Origin: Tetranychus cinnabarinus
Taxonomy: Eukaryota; Arthropoda; Arachnida; Trombidiformes; Tetranychidae
Direction: 5' to 3'
Assembly: GCA_022266195.1 (NCBI GenBank)
Contig: WHVY01000003.1
Coordinates: forward strand, 3,968,001 to 4,032,000
DNA: 64,000 bases
Positions 1-14,101 of the stretch are shown here, piece after piece (the stretch's first letter is position 1; each line of letters begins with the position of its first letter). Below the pieces are notes generated by a model. The model was given only the letters and a program-made list of their open reading frames with translations, was not told the origin of the DNA and made no database searches. Both the position numbers and the translations under genes were made by a program.

Positions 1-3000
1 GAATCAAGAAAGTTGATGAACATGAAGAACATGGGAAAACAAGTTATTTCAATTTAAGATAACCATTCACTTCCGATTCCATTGTATTGACAAAGAATAG
101 CCAAATGTTACATTTGTCTTGCAATCAAAAGTAACACCAATCAACCAGAAATAACCAATTTACCTCTGACTTTGCCAATCAGAGACTCTTTTCACTTCAA
201 AAAGTCTTTCAATATTTATTATCATTTGGAACAAAATTCAGTAATTTTCCCCTTTCCCTCATTTGAAAGTACAAAATAAACCCAAAACGAACCCATTTGA
301 TATGCAACGAATGTCAAGTAACTCTTTGTGTTGCCTCAACATTGGTAGCATCTTATCAAATGGAAATTGTTTTCATGATGAAATTGAAACGAATACGCAA
401 ATTGAGCATTTTAAAATGATATTTTCTTTTCTCTGATTAAATTACTGTAACAACAGAAAACCAGAAAAAAATGTAACTCAAACTGAATTTCCTTTTTCAA
501 GCCTTTCCGTTTTCACTTGAAACCAACATATTAATTTCATTATTTTGCTCTTACCCTTTACATCAACGATAATACCAGAATGATGAAAAAAAACATTCTA
601 CAGGTTGAATTGAAGGGAAGGATGAAAAAATTGTTGCTTCATTTCGCATCCATTGAGATGTTAAAATTGAATTTAAAATTTATCTCAGAATTTAAAATTT
701 GGTAAACTTGTCAAGGCAAACTAGGAAAAGGTAGGCAACTTAAAAAACTCGGAAATACACGAAAAAAGTATTGATAAAAAGTTTCAAAAAGGGAAAAAAG
801 ATGATGATGATAAAAGATAGGAAAAGATGAAGACATTACATTCAATTTAACTTGTGATTTTGCCTTGAAAAGCAAAATCACTCCCAAGCCATAATACATT
901 TACTTTGAGATTTTTTGTGCTTCGTCCTCATTCAACTTATCAGTTATTTTAATATCTGAAAAGGTTTACCAGAAACAACAAGAGCAAACAAAAAAGATAA
1001 CAAAAGCTGAGGTAAAAATGGTAATAAGAGAAACAAAAATATCAAAATAAATCTAATATTTTTTGCTCTTTTTGTTTCATCAAATGTTTATCAAACAGAG
1101 AGGAAAAGAAGTGAAAGGCTTTTATCCTTTTCGCCATTTCGCAGTCATCATTGGGAATAATTTCATCTGCAGTAACAAGCAAGAGACACGAAATTCATCA
1201 TATTTTATTCCCAGAATTCACAGGTAAATTCAAATGATAAATATCATGAATGATGAATGGAAATGTGAACAAATTGTTGCAATATTGACAAGGTTTGAAA
1301 GTAAAGCTGAAAAGATGAAAAAATATTGAAAAAAAAAGATTTCTGTTTTTTACTTGTTGAACATTTTTACCTTGTTTTAGGTTCATCATTAGCTTTGCTG
1401 AGGAATGATGAAAATGACGAGAAAAGACTAAAGATTTGGGAATCAACAGGGAATTTGATTTACATTTTGCTTTTCAGAAGTTTAACCATTTGATCGCAAG
1501 TGTTGACCCGTCTGTTTACATTTGGTCAGTGAAAAGATGAAAAGTGAAATTGATGTAAATTTAGAGTTGAAACCTTTTCCTCTGTAAATTGAAAATTGAA
1601 AAGTTGACAGTTTAATGGTCAATTGTTAACAGCCTTTTGATCATGATTGAGTAGCTTTCCTCTCTCATCATCTTTAAATCAATTTCATTTCAATTGCCTA
1701 TTCTTTATTCAATGTGATTATTTTTATTCCTGTTCGTGTCCATCACTTTTCCTGTATTTACTTGGATATTATTTATTGCCAGTGAAAAGTTATCAATAAG
1801 ATAACAATAATTGGTTGCTGTTGTTGTTTGTTTTTGTTTCTTGGGATTGACTTGCAAACAAACAACTTTCCAATGGTTAAGTGATATTGAAGGATTGGTT
1901 AAGAGGGAAAGGTTAAAGTTTCAATATAAGGTTATCAGGAAATGAAATTTTCATTGCAATGGAAAGAAACAAATGAAGGGAAGCCAAATCAGGGAATAAT
2001 TTCACTGAAAACCTTTTCCTTTTCAGGCTTAAGGGTCAAACTTTTAGTTTCCACTGTTTGTCAATGTTGATGATGATGAGGATGATAATGATGAGGTTAA
2101 AGATGATAAAGGAAACCAAATTTGACCTCATTCTCAATCAACTTGAATCAACTTTATCTGCTTCTTTAGTGAAACATTTTTCAAAAGGCATGATAATCAG
2201 AGGATGAATTTTCCAGTTTTTCAATAAATTTTAGGTGAATGAGTTTTGGTGAGTTTGGGTAAAAATAGTTTTTCGGCAATTTTGGGATTCTATGGTAAAG
2301 TCTGTCTTTCAAGGGAAATGATCAGTTTAGCCTTTTGTTTTTGATTTGAGCCAATTTAACTATTCAATTGCGTGTTCAAGGTAAAGTTAGCAATTTTCTG
2401 ATTCGTTTTTAATTATCGTGATTTCTTTCGATGATTGAAACAAACTTGCCTTTCGTGACTGCAAATTTTCCCACAAAATTGGAGTGAAAATTTTATCAAC
2501 ATAAATTGGACACTTTCCAGTTCCAAGTCAACTGTAAATATTGATTTGAAAAAAACAAAGAAAATTAAATATTAAAGAAGCAGAATTTCTCTAAATTAGT
2601 TTAATCTATTCAATAATTCATGATGAGCTATCCACAGCCAGAAATTTCAACGAAATATGCTTGAAAAATTTTCGATGAGTTCTGTTCAGTAAATTTCTTA
2701 AAAGTTTTTGGCTTTCAAATGATATAAGAGTGAAAGAAATATAAGATTGAAGATTTAAAGTCCTAATATCACATTGGAATCGAATTGAAAAAATCTAAAA
2801 AATCTAAAAATTCCAAATGAATTGTTCCAAAAGCAACTCTAGTTATTTATTTCCAGAGCCAGTTCACTTTGAGTTGTCTAGTTAATCAAAAATTGGTCAA
2901 AAATTTTTGCATCTTTTCATGAAGTTGAATTTTCGCAAAATAGCAATTCGATTCAATCTTTTTATGTTATTCATCAAATAAACCATTTGCATTTCAATTA

Positions 3001-6000
3001 GTAAACTCAATATTGAAATAATTAAAGTTGAAATTTGCTATTTGAACAGAAAAAATAAGTTCTGAATTTCCAGAAAACTCATTTAGACTGTCCATTTTAC
3101 TTGAGCAACTTTGAAGCAACAAACTTGGATAAAAAAAGTAAGAAAAGTAGCAAATGAAAAATTTGGAAATTCGTTGAATCGTAAAGAAAAGTTTTTTTTT
3201 CATTTCATGAGGAAAACATTTTTAAACGGATTAAAGAGCTTTTCTCAGTTTCATTTGTTTCAGCCAATTGATGTTGAGATATAAAGGGAAGAAGAAGAAG
3301 TTGAATCGCGAAAAACCTACAGCTGACTGTGAAAGGCCATCTTAATCACCTTCCATGGCCACCAATCATCTCGAACTACATAACTTTGTTTTAACCCAAG
3401 ACACACACTTGGATGTTGTTTGCCATTGAGTCAAAATTACACTCTTTTAGTTTACAGTCTGTTGAGTTTTGACAGTAAATGAATAGATTCCAGTTGAGTT
3501 TCAACAGAAGTTGAATTTTTCTTGCCAAACTCTTCTACCTAATCTACTGATATCTAGTGAAGGATGATAAAATGTAATATCATGAAAGTGAAAAGGCAAG
3601 GATGAACAGGGAAAAAAGGAACAGATAACAGAACGGATTAATTTTTGGTTAAAATCCTAAACTCGGTTTAACACACATTTTTTATCGCAGTTTCACTTCA
3701 TGATGAGAATGGTGAAAAATGTTGCCAAAAGTTGAACTATTCAGTTGAACATGAGAACCTTTTTTCAGCTCAATTTTCTTTCTTCCCTTTCTTCAATTCC
3801 ATTCTAGCAAAAATTTGAAAATTGAAAATTTTTCTTCTCTTCTCCTTTCAAATGATAATTTCTTTTCCATTGGAATGTTTCATGTCAATAAAAGTTGATG
3901 GATTCTTCATGGTTTACCTTCCAACAATCTCAACTATCAGATAATTATCAATTATCAGAAGGAAAATTTTCTCATAACATTTCATTTCCATGTTATTATT
4001 GCCATCAACTGGGAGTCAAAGTTTCAAGGGAATGTTGAAAAGTTGGTTTCTTGATAAATTCTGAGTTTACTTCTCATGTAACTAAAAAGCTTTCTGATTT
4101 CATTCTTTTTCGAATTTTTCAAATTTTCTTTTCTGCTTCAAGCAAATGGAAACTTTTTGGACAAATTTGCACTTCTTTCTTTCAGGTTACAGTCTTTTTT
4201 TTCATCACCTTATGTGAGATTCAACTGAATCACTTGGAATGAAAAGAGGAAGGAAAAGTTTGATTCAAAGTTTTCATTTCAAATTTGGCTTTTCATTACC
4301 AACTTGACACATTTATTGTTACATTCAGAGTGAAATGTTGGTGTGCAAATGTTTCATCAATTGTGACCATTTCTGTGTGTTGATCAAGTTAACTTTAATT
4401 CAATCATTTCTTGTTATTCAATGTCAACTTGTTTGGATAAATTTATGTTAAACGAGAAAAAAAAGTTCAGAATTTCTTTCAATCATTTGATTGGTTTATC
4501 CTGAATTAGTAAATTGGATTGAGTTTTAACTTGATTGGGAAATGTTTGAGTTGATTTAATTCAATTTTTACTTGCAAATTAACAGTTCAAGTTAAGTTTA
4601 CAGTTTAATTAACTCCATTTTCAGAGTTACATCCAATTAAAGGGATTAAAAGTAGACTGAACAAGTTTGGTGTAAAATGGATTCAGTAAAATGAGTTGAA
4701 CTGAAGAATGAGCCAATTTAAAATTCTTTTAGTTTCTTAATCAATTACAAGAAATTAAATTTAAGCAAAAAAAGATTCACTTGACACTTTAGATCCAAAT
4801 TATTGAGAATTAATTTGGCAGAAAAATGTTTTCAACTTGAAATGACAAAATCGTAAAAATCTTAAATTATTAGTGAATGAAGTTTGCTTTTTGAAATGAA
4901 AAAATTTCATGAAAAATCAGGAAAAATGTTTTTTACTTTCAATTCTTTTCATGATAAAATTGACAAAGAACAGGTTCATCATTGAAGTCATTCTTCAAAA
5001 AAACATTTCCCAATGAATCTCGAGTTTGATATCATAATTCAATGAAAATAAGCATTTTTGAAAATGGATAACAATTTGAATCAATTAATCATTTGATCCT
5101 TTGGCTTGCAACAAATTAGTTATGCAAATGAAATCAAAATAATAATCCAAGATTCCAAGTTTAGTTTTCTGTTAAAACTGAATTGATCAGTTGAATCAAC
5201 GCGAGTTTGATCTGAGGTAGGGGCTAAAGCAAAGGATAGCCAAAAAAGATTCTGAAAAGATTTAAAATGAGCGTGAAATGCATTTCCATTCCGAAAGGAT
5301 ATCGACATTAAAAGGCTCATTCACTTGTTATAATGAGAATTGGATAAAATTAAATGGCAACTTCATTGAAACTCAAGACTTGATATTTCCGTTGAACATA
5401 CATTTTCCATTGATCTTTATCGATGTGAACTAATGAATGAATCGCTCAGATAACTCTTTCAAGTGAAAAGGTTGAAAATGAATGTTTCCAAGTAAACATG
5501 AAAATCATAGTTTGTGTTTGTTGCAATACATTAATCAAATATGATGAAAGTGTTTGAAAAACAAATCGCAAAATCAGAGCATGACAATCATGGAAACAGA
5601 GATAATCAATAAAAGAATTGAAATTTCATCTTTTTACTCAACAGTCAAGCTTCCCTGAATTTTCATCCTCATGTCCAATAGGTTAACACAAAAATGTGAA
5701 CAAATTATCATTAAAAGTTGAACTGGCTGGAAGAAACAAAACAAACTGAAAGGCAAAAATGAAAAGATGATATTAATTTGAAGACAAGATGATCATTAAT
5801 AATTGAAAATAAATGAAAAGCCAAGCATCATGATGATGGTGATTACTAGTTTATTATTAGTGAAATTGGATATCATGATGATCATGATGATCACTTATCA
5901 TTAACTTTGTAAAACTCGGTCAACCGATAACATGCTTTTACAGGTTAAACCAAAGAATCCAAATAATGGAGTGAACCTGATGAAAAGGGAGTGAAAAAGG

Positions 6001-8270
6001 CAGGAAAGAAAACAAAAAAACTATGAAAATGTTTCAGAATAAAAATGATTTTCTCTCTTCTCAATATTGTATTCACATTTTAGATGGAAAGTGAGACAAA
6101 ATTTAATCAGTAAAACTATCGATTGTTAATAATGAGGATAAAAATTAAATCAGTTGATCGTATTAGAAGGTAAAAATTGTGATTCAACTTTAATACCGTG
6201 ACAATGAATGGTTGATGAACACATACTTCAGGTTGATAACCTAATATAATCTGGAGCCAAAATTGAAGCAAAAAGTTTAACCGTCTCTTCATCATTCAAA
6301 TAATTAACTTGCGATTTTGATTCAAATTTTATTCTTTTTCCTCTTCTCTCATCATTTTCAATCAACTCTCTATTCATGAGCAACCCACACTTTCCCATCA
6401 AATCTCATGATGATATCTTCAATCTGAATCATTCGGTTAAATGATTTTGGCTCAATTTACATCAACACTTGATGAATATTTTTATTGATTTTGACCGATT
6501 CGTTAATTTCATTGATTTTTAATTGACTCTGAAAATCTTCATTTTCATCTTTTCTTCAACTTTTCCTTTTTCCGAATTTCCAAATTTCAAGATTTTCGAT
6601 TTTCATTTTCATCTTTTTCTCTTTTCAGGTTTAACCATTTTGGATATTTTTTGCTTCATTTGGATTTGTAATCAACTCGATATGATTTTAAGGTGAGTTT
6701 GATTTTTGATTCAATGAACGCTTAATGGGTTGCTCCTGGTTATTGCATTGAATTTTTGGGTTCAGTCTTTTTTGTTCTTAATCATGATTCCAATGGTTTA
6801 ATCCTGCGTTAATGACCTTGATAAACTTTTATCATTATCATGATGAGCACAATTTGGATGACAGAAAAATGTGTTCAAAGATCTTTTCCTTTTCTTCAAC
6901 TAATTGAGTTAAACTCATCATTAACCATTAAAGGTTAACCTTTAACCTCCTCTGAAAGATGGACACAAGTGACAGTTATGATTGATTAACTAATGATGAA
7001 CAGTGAAGCGACTCAACTCAAAGTTGATCAAAAGTGAAATGTTGCTAAGCAAACTTGTCAACATTTGTTTCCCTGAAAATTTAAATCTTCAATTTCACAA
7101 ACTGAATGCTTGGACAAAGTTAAACTATGAATTCAAAGGCTTTTTCAAATTAAAATCTTTAGGCAAAGTGTTGACCTTTTGAATATTTCATTGCTATTGG
7201 TTGGAACTGATCAAAGTTTGATTCCCTGAAATTGTCTTTTCTTCCCTTCAAATAGTTGTAACGTAAAATGAATAATGATTTTCATTGTTTATCAAATTGA
7301 TTGATAATCGTTACAATGTGATCGCACAAAGTGTCGAGTAAACATGGTCAAAGGTTGAAGGAATGTTGACTGGGAATGACATTTCCAGAGAATCGCGATA
7401 ATCTGAAACAATGAAATTCAACATTCTAAATGAATGTCTAACAACTCATGCAAGTCTCTTTAATTAGTGAATATCAAAAGTTGAATTCGTAGTTGCATCA
7501 AGATTACAGATAACGATTTCTCGCTCAATTGTTTTCACTTGTAACTGTCTAAGAGCAGGACTTCAATGTTGCTGTAAATGCCTTTCCAATTTCAATAATA
7601 ACAGCAATTTCAACTCTGTCTCTAAAAGCTTTTCATGATATTTATCATGAACGACAATTGTTTGTCCAAAAGTTGCAATTGAATGGAACGTTCATTTTGA
7701 CAGAAACTAAATCTGATGTTCTTTCATTGTTATTATTTTCAATTTGTATTGGAAAGCATCGTTTGAGATGAAAGCTTTTCTTCGCTCAATCCTGGACAAC
7801 CACTTAATTAAGTTAATTAAGTGAAGAATTCATTTGATCACAAATTCAGCAGTGAATCTTTGGATGATGCACTTTACAAGTGAAAGTTGCCAGTCGACTG
7901 ATTGTTGCATTTACAGGTTACAATATTGTCTTTTTGTATTTGCAAGTGTCAAGGGAAGGAGAAGGCATTAAAAGTAATAAAAGCACAAAAATACTTGAAT
8001 ATTGAAGCACCATGTTTGCGAAGCTATTGATGAATCAGATTATTAATAGGAAAACTATGTTTTCATCAGATTAAACAGGAACTCGAGACTTGAAGGGAAT
8101 TCATTATTGATGTTATAAAAGTCATTTTTTAATGATTATGAATGGTTACGAGCAAAAATGTTACTTTATAATGATGAGAGTCATTAATTTGGTAATAAAA
8201 TGTAAAAATGCAACTCAATGGTTACTATGAATAGGTTTCAACATGGAATCATAAGCTGATAATAAAGTTG
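1..8270. other. Gene-poor AT-rich intergenic DNA
   Basis: No exon with recognisable protein similarity was found here on either strand. The sequence is AT-rich and repetitive in word use, with TGAAAA/TTTTCA, GTTGA and TGATGA recurring throughout. Open frames are short and do not look coding. A segment at about 6626-6691 lies between a good acceptor (pyrimidine tract then CAG) and a donor (GTGAGT) and could be a non-coding exon, but nothing confirms it. A 23-bp hairpin palindrome lies at 7801-7823. Confidence 0.6.
7801..7823. repeat. 23-bp perfect hairpin palindrome
   Basis: Two 11-nt perfectly complementary arms (CACTTAATTAA and its reverse complement) flank a single central G. The arms contain TTAATTAA twice. 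Its role is unknown and AT-rich palindromes of this length can occur by chance. Confidence 0.6.
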
Positions 8271-8372
8271 AACGGAATGATAATAGCAAACAAACTCTTC
8301 TCTAATTGGTGCTTAACTAGACTCAATTGTACTTAAACTGTGCAAAGAGCCCATGTCAACACCCTTAGCTTC

Positions 8373-9440
8373 TCAGGTCAAGGTGAAAATCAACTTGACT
8401 TGCTTAAATAACCGTTCAAAAATTTCATAGTTTTGCTCAAAAAGTTCACTCAAGTTTACTTCGTTTTCAGACGTTTTGTCTGATAACTCTGCAAGAATGG
8501 CACAAAAAAATATGCTCCAGGAATGTGAACATAGAATCCCGTGTTTTAAATTTGCGCGTATCATGACAAGATTTCAACAAATACACAATTTTATTGAGAT
8601 ATTAGAAAAACTGAATGTGAAAATAAAAAAGATTTCATTCGAAGTTGAAAGATTAACCTTGATAAGGCTTTAACAAAAATTTTGCAAGAAATTTATATTG
8701 TTTAACATGAAAGTTATCGTTTCAAGAGATGTAAGGGGTTATACATAAGAATTCACTCATTTTTTAGCACTTAAATAAAATCGTTTAAACCAAATTTTTG
8801 GTGACACGTTTCTGTTCCTGTCAGGTTCATTTTGAGGTTCACTCGAGGATTCATTTTGAGACTGTGCGGTTTGACGATTTGTTGTAAAACTTATTTCCGT
8901 CCTTGGGCTGGCAGTTGCCCTTGTTGAAGGTCCACTTGCATCATGGTCAATATTTGGTTATTCGAGTTCTCTTCTGTGGGCAATTACTAGCTTCAATGTG
9001 TCCTCTTTTCCTTGTTGAACACCGTAAAAAGTTTAGGTGCCGACGAAATTTGTGGTCAGCATTTCTTTTAGTTTGTCCTGGGCCAATTGTTGTCTTGAGC
9101 CTGTAGGTTGCTTGGGACGAAAGAAGTCAGTAATTGCTTTGAATGATGGTGGAGCTGGTCTTTAATTTTTGTATTTATCTCGGCCACATTGATTGATGGG
9201 CTCTCTTATCAAGTATTGGAAGGCATCTTGAGAAATGAACGCATGCAATCATATAAGTGCACGCATGAAGTCAATCCTCCTGATGGTGGCTTTCGATTAT
9301 TTCTAGACTCCCCTCTGGGTATTTTTAATCCTTGATCCCAGTTTGAGCTAATAACTCGAGAACCATAAGTCAGATCTTTTAGATATTCCGCCAGTAGAAT
9401 TTGAAATATCAAGACGATTCTACCTGAAAACATCCAAACA
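8373..9440 (-). mobile_element. Possible decayed retroelement gag remnant
   Basis: On the minus strand this stretch is less AT-rich than its neighbours and reads as broken coding sequence. At about 8965-9025 one frame gives CSTRKRGHIEASNCP, which resembles the CX2CX3GHX4C zinc knuckle of retroelement Gag proteins with the second Cys lost. Upstream on the same strand (9209-9433) a 74-codon frame contains a DLTYGSRVISSNW stretch. Downstream (8373-8564) a frame contains SENEVNLSELFEQNYEIF and then stops. No long terminal repeats or reverse transcriptase motif were seen. It could instead be an unrelated pseudogene; the Gag reading rests mainly on the degenerate knuckle. Confidence 0.35.
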
Positions 9441-12400
9441 TAGAATATCGCATTCAGACTTGTTCAAAGAAGTTTAAACAAATTCTAAAATATCCTACAT
9501 GAAAAATTTAAATTTTATTGGCAGTTTAGACTTACATGGCGGGATGTCACTAGAACTAGCACCATGCAGCATCATCAACTTCCATGATATGAAAAAGCAC
9601 TTATCTTCGAGTGTAATGGGGATTAACTCGTTGTTTTCGTTTTGGGTATTTTAGAATTGGATTTTTTTGAATAGGACCATTTGTATTGGAGATTTTAAGC
9701 ACTCCCATCAAGACCATTCAAGCTTGCGTAGTCATTTGAACTCTAAATGACATTCAATTGTCTCTTTTTCCCGTCATTGATTGTCTAAAAATTTTTATTT
9801 GTATTTCATGAGTTTTAAAACTTTTTTCGGCCTACGAGCCATATCTTGATAGATATTCTCATTCCGCTGTCATTTGAGAACTTACTGAGCATTAATTCAC
9901 GTTAATTATGCATTATTTTTACCACTGACTAGCTAGCCAACAGATACTGATTGAGATTGATGCTAAAAATAGCAATTGATGCAATTTTACAATCAACAGT
10001 CTGGGAATCTTAAATCATGGATTTATCACTTTTATTCAACATGCATGATTATAAAACAATTTTGCTGAGTAACAACCTTATTGAAGCAAATTAAATTAAG
10101 TTTCATCTTGTTTCTGTTGACGGAGCAAACATTATGATGATAAAATGGAAACATGTGAACAAAAGTAATAACCTGATTATCAGAATGACAAATATAGCCA
10201 ACAATGTCTAACCTTTTTCATGTAACAATCAACAGCCAAAACGAGCAACACTTTTTCACCTGGAATCAAATTATAAAACATTTAAAAGCAAATGTTCATG
10301 TTTCCAATCCAAAGGATTAAAATGTTTCTGATAAAAATTGTGTAAAAAAATGTAAAGTAATCAAATATTCAAACGTTTTTCACTCTCATCTTTCCTGTTA
10401 ATCAAATAACACAAAATAATAATGAATGTTAACCAGTTTAAAACTAAATGCTTGTTCAGTCATCATCCTGGGAATTGAACTGGGAAAAGCAAAGTTGAAG
10501 CAAAAATCGTTACAAGAATGAAATTGAAAGATTAACGATTAAAACTTAAATTGTTGAATAAAATTATTACTTTTCGTAATGGAAAATGGAGAGAAAAAAA
10601 GAAATTAAATTTGGAATTAACTTTCATCCAACTTTTCAAGTCAACATTAAAATGATAATCATTTTAAATTATCATTTTGTTAATTCCATGTTATTATTAT
10701 ATTCATTGACATGAAAATTGAAATTCAAACAAAATTCATCAGAGAATTGACTGAAGACCCGAGCAAAGAGAAAAGTGTTCAACATTATAATTATCAAGTG
10801 AACCAAAATTGAATCCAATTTCACCAACGAAAATGAAAATTCTGAGAAAATTTCAATTTCTCATGAATAAAGTAAACTTTAAAATGAAATTAAATGATTC
10901 ATTCGCACAATTTCATGAAAGATTTTGGTCAAGAATGAAAAATCTTAACCAATCTGAACTTCGATGAAAACAAGAGTTTCATTAAAATGTAAATGTTTCA
11001 ACATTTGAAGAGATCATGAAAAGTTGAATAATGGGAAAAAATGAAGAAAAAAATTGACAGAATTTTTTCTTTTACTTTTCTTTCGTCCAATTTCGTGTTG
11101 TAAATGATCGAGTGAATGAAATGTTTAAATAATTTTGTTAAACTGTAAATGATATTCATTTATTTACTTCAATTGTAACACCTTGAAATTATAAAAGAAA
11201 AAGAAACTTCGAACGTTTTTTCTTTTCTTTTCATTTGCATTCTATCTTCTGATTCTTTGTTGCCATGGAAACGTTCTCAGTCTGAAAACTATTTGCTATT
11301 GAGATATTTTTTGTGCTTCTTTTCACCCCATCATCATCATTATCATCTATTATTCTGTTGAGTATTTTTTTCCTTCTCTTTCTTATCTTTACATGTTTCC
11401 ATGCAATATTTTCTGCAACATTTTCCATATCTTTTTGCTTCATCACCATGTTTGCTCAACTTAAATGCATATTTTAATCTCATGATTGTGAACGAATTTT
11501 CTCTCAATCTCACCTGATTAATGATTTTCAATTCAACAAAATGATTGATTGAATCAAGTTTCATGTTAAGCTTATCATTAAACTTTGACATTGATAATAA
11601 TTTCATGAATTCAGTCTGGATTGGGCGGAAAAAAAGATTAAAATTTAAACCTCGAAATGAACTGAAACAGATATTATCAAGAAACTCAAAATTTCGTGGA
11701 AATTTCAAGTTCAGATTTTCTAGATTAATCGAGTGAACATTAAATGTGATTTCATCGCTTTGAGCTGAAACTGAAAAGTTGAAAGTAATCATGAATCGCA
11801 AGAGATTTAAGTTTCTTATGAAGTTCCAGTTTAGAAATTATTCAAAAAGACTTTTCGAGTTTGAAAAATCGATTTATAACAGAAAAAAGATATTCGTAGA
11901 GATTTGTCACAGTTTTAGTTCGACTTGTCTGACAGCTTGATTGCAAATGAGGCAAACAGTTACATTGAGCAACTTCATTAACTCTGAACATTCTGTTCCT
12001 GGAATTTCATGGAATGAAGACAGTAAAATGTTCAAAGATGTTGCTCAATCAGCGTCAAGTTGCAGAAGATTAAAACAATTTGATTGGAAACCTTGAATTG
12101 GCTGAATTTTTTTTCGATTGAATTTTAACTCTTACAGTTGAATGCTCAAAATGGAAACACTTGACTGTTGAAACGTAACCAAAAATGAATTTATTATAAA
12201 TTTGGAAGAAAATGTTGAAGAAAAAACAATTTCAAATTCACAAGGAATGAAGCCAAAACAGAGATTATCTTTGGCGTCTAAACGTTAATAATACATGACA
12301 AAGTAACGTCCAACTCGATGATATTGTGACAAAAAGAGGAAGCTAAAAGTGTCTGCATTTGGTTAATACAATAGATCAATAAAGGATTAAATTTTGACTC

Positions 12401-14100
12401 GAAAATAACTTCAAAGTTCATGTTTAGTTTTCACCTTTAATCGCATCAACGAATAGGGGAAAAAGTTGAAAAATTTGGACATTTTGTTGATCTTCATTGG
12501 AAAATTGTTCAATTTTCAAAGTTTGACCAAAAAGTTATTGCAATCTTTTTGGACCAAGAATGAAGCGCAAAAACCTCGAGAATAATCAATTGTCCAAAAG
12601 TCATTTACATTTCTCGATTGATTAAGATTACCAATCTTTTAATCAATACATTTTAATCAAAGTTTCCTTCCTCTTCTCATTTAACTGAAACCCTTTCAAT
12701 TGAACAACCTTAAATCGATAAGTTTGTCTTTGCTCGATGCAACTGTGAATATACATGTACTTGACCAGTTTCAAAGGCAATGCTTGTCTCACAATAAATC
12801 CAATGGTAAACATTTAAAGCAAATTTCACTCATTCAACACCTATTTATACTCAACATGAACATTGAAAATCTGGTCTCAACAATCACACAGTCAAGCTGA
12901 TTTCAAATATTCAATCCATTTATTTCCATGGAAACTCGATTTTTTCTCCTTTTTTTAGCCTTCATTTTTACTTCATGATAATCAATGAACTCTCATTGTT
13001 GTTATCAAGATGATGATAATGGCACTGATAATGGGTGAGACAATCTTGACAAGTTCATTGTTTGTTGCCAATGACTTTTACCTGGTCAATGCTTCACCAA
13101 AAGTGTATTAATAAAACAGTTTTTACTCGAGTTTGGATAAAATTGGAAATGAAAGTTCGTTTTCTGGTTAAAAGGTTACATTCGCGTTTTATTTTTACTC
13201 GATAATCAACCTTCATGATAAACATGATTAATGCCCTTTTCTGCTTCCAATGAATACAGTAAGGTTGAATAACGTTTTCATTATTGTTATAATAGTTTCA
13301 ATATTGTATAATAAATAGTAAAAGGAAAAAGGTCTAATTTTTTATCTCATTGAACGTTACATTCAATTTGTTTTTCACAAAAAACCTGCAAATGCTCCAA
13401 CTAACAAACGATAATTTCCATTGATTAATCATTTATAAGTTGAATGGCTTGTTGTTTGCGAAATGAAAATGATTACTTCCTTTTCCTTTCGTTATTCATT
13501 TAAACAGAGTCTGTTTATAGCTCATTATTTTCATGGTAAATAAACTAATTTGATTTAACTTAACCTTCTTAATTAATACTTTAATCTTGAAAGATATTTC
13601 ATTTAGCAGAGTTTCATTTGTTAGGAAAAACAAAAAACTTTGCTTTTTCGAATGCTCAACTAATTTCTAGCTCAAATATTTGAATCTAAATATTTCCAAC
13701 TCCATGTTTAATGTTGCAAATCAGTTATTTCTTGAGTTTCATTTCATTCCTTTGCACTTCACTCAGCTTGGCTGGCAAATGAAAGTGAGTTGCTAATTTA
13801 ATTGTAATCTTTTCTAAGCTGTCTTGAGGGAGGAAATTATTTGTGCCGAAATTTTGGAAAAAATATTTTAAAAAATATAAACAGAAGTTTGTAGCGTTTA
13901 AGCGCAACGTATCGGTAAATATACTTCAAAATGGTAATAGTATCAAAGAACCAGGCATCATTTTGACTAAAAGTTCTTGGATCAATGAAATAAAAAACCA
14001 TTGTTCATCTCATGTAATAGTCCTCACGTAGAATACATTTTTCAACTTCTTGCCAGCTTTTCCCTCTTTCGTCTCTTTTTCTGCATCATTTAAACCAAAA
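9441..14100. other. Intergenic AT-rich DNA
   Basis: No supportable gene was found. Open frames at 11343-11801 (minus, 152 codons) and 13725-14031 (both strands) show no recognisable domain, and their codon use matches the non-coding background. They are best read as chance frames in AT-rich sequence. At about 10649-10678 there is a short inverted repeat built on AAAATGATAA. Confidence 0.5.
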
Positions 14101-14101
14101 T

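Noticed and set aside
3357..3432. Short frame beginning ATGGCCACC with a good start context
   Set aside because: Only about 24 codons, no homology or splice context; cannot be separated from chance.
5211..5230. TGAGGTAG-like word suggesting let-7
   Set aside because: Only the seed matches; the rest of the mature sequence and a hairpin partner are absent.
11343..11801. 152-codon minus-strand frame
   Set aside because: The longest frame in the gene-poor part, but with no domain, high Phe/Asn/Lys background composition and overlapping frames on the other strand.
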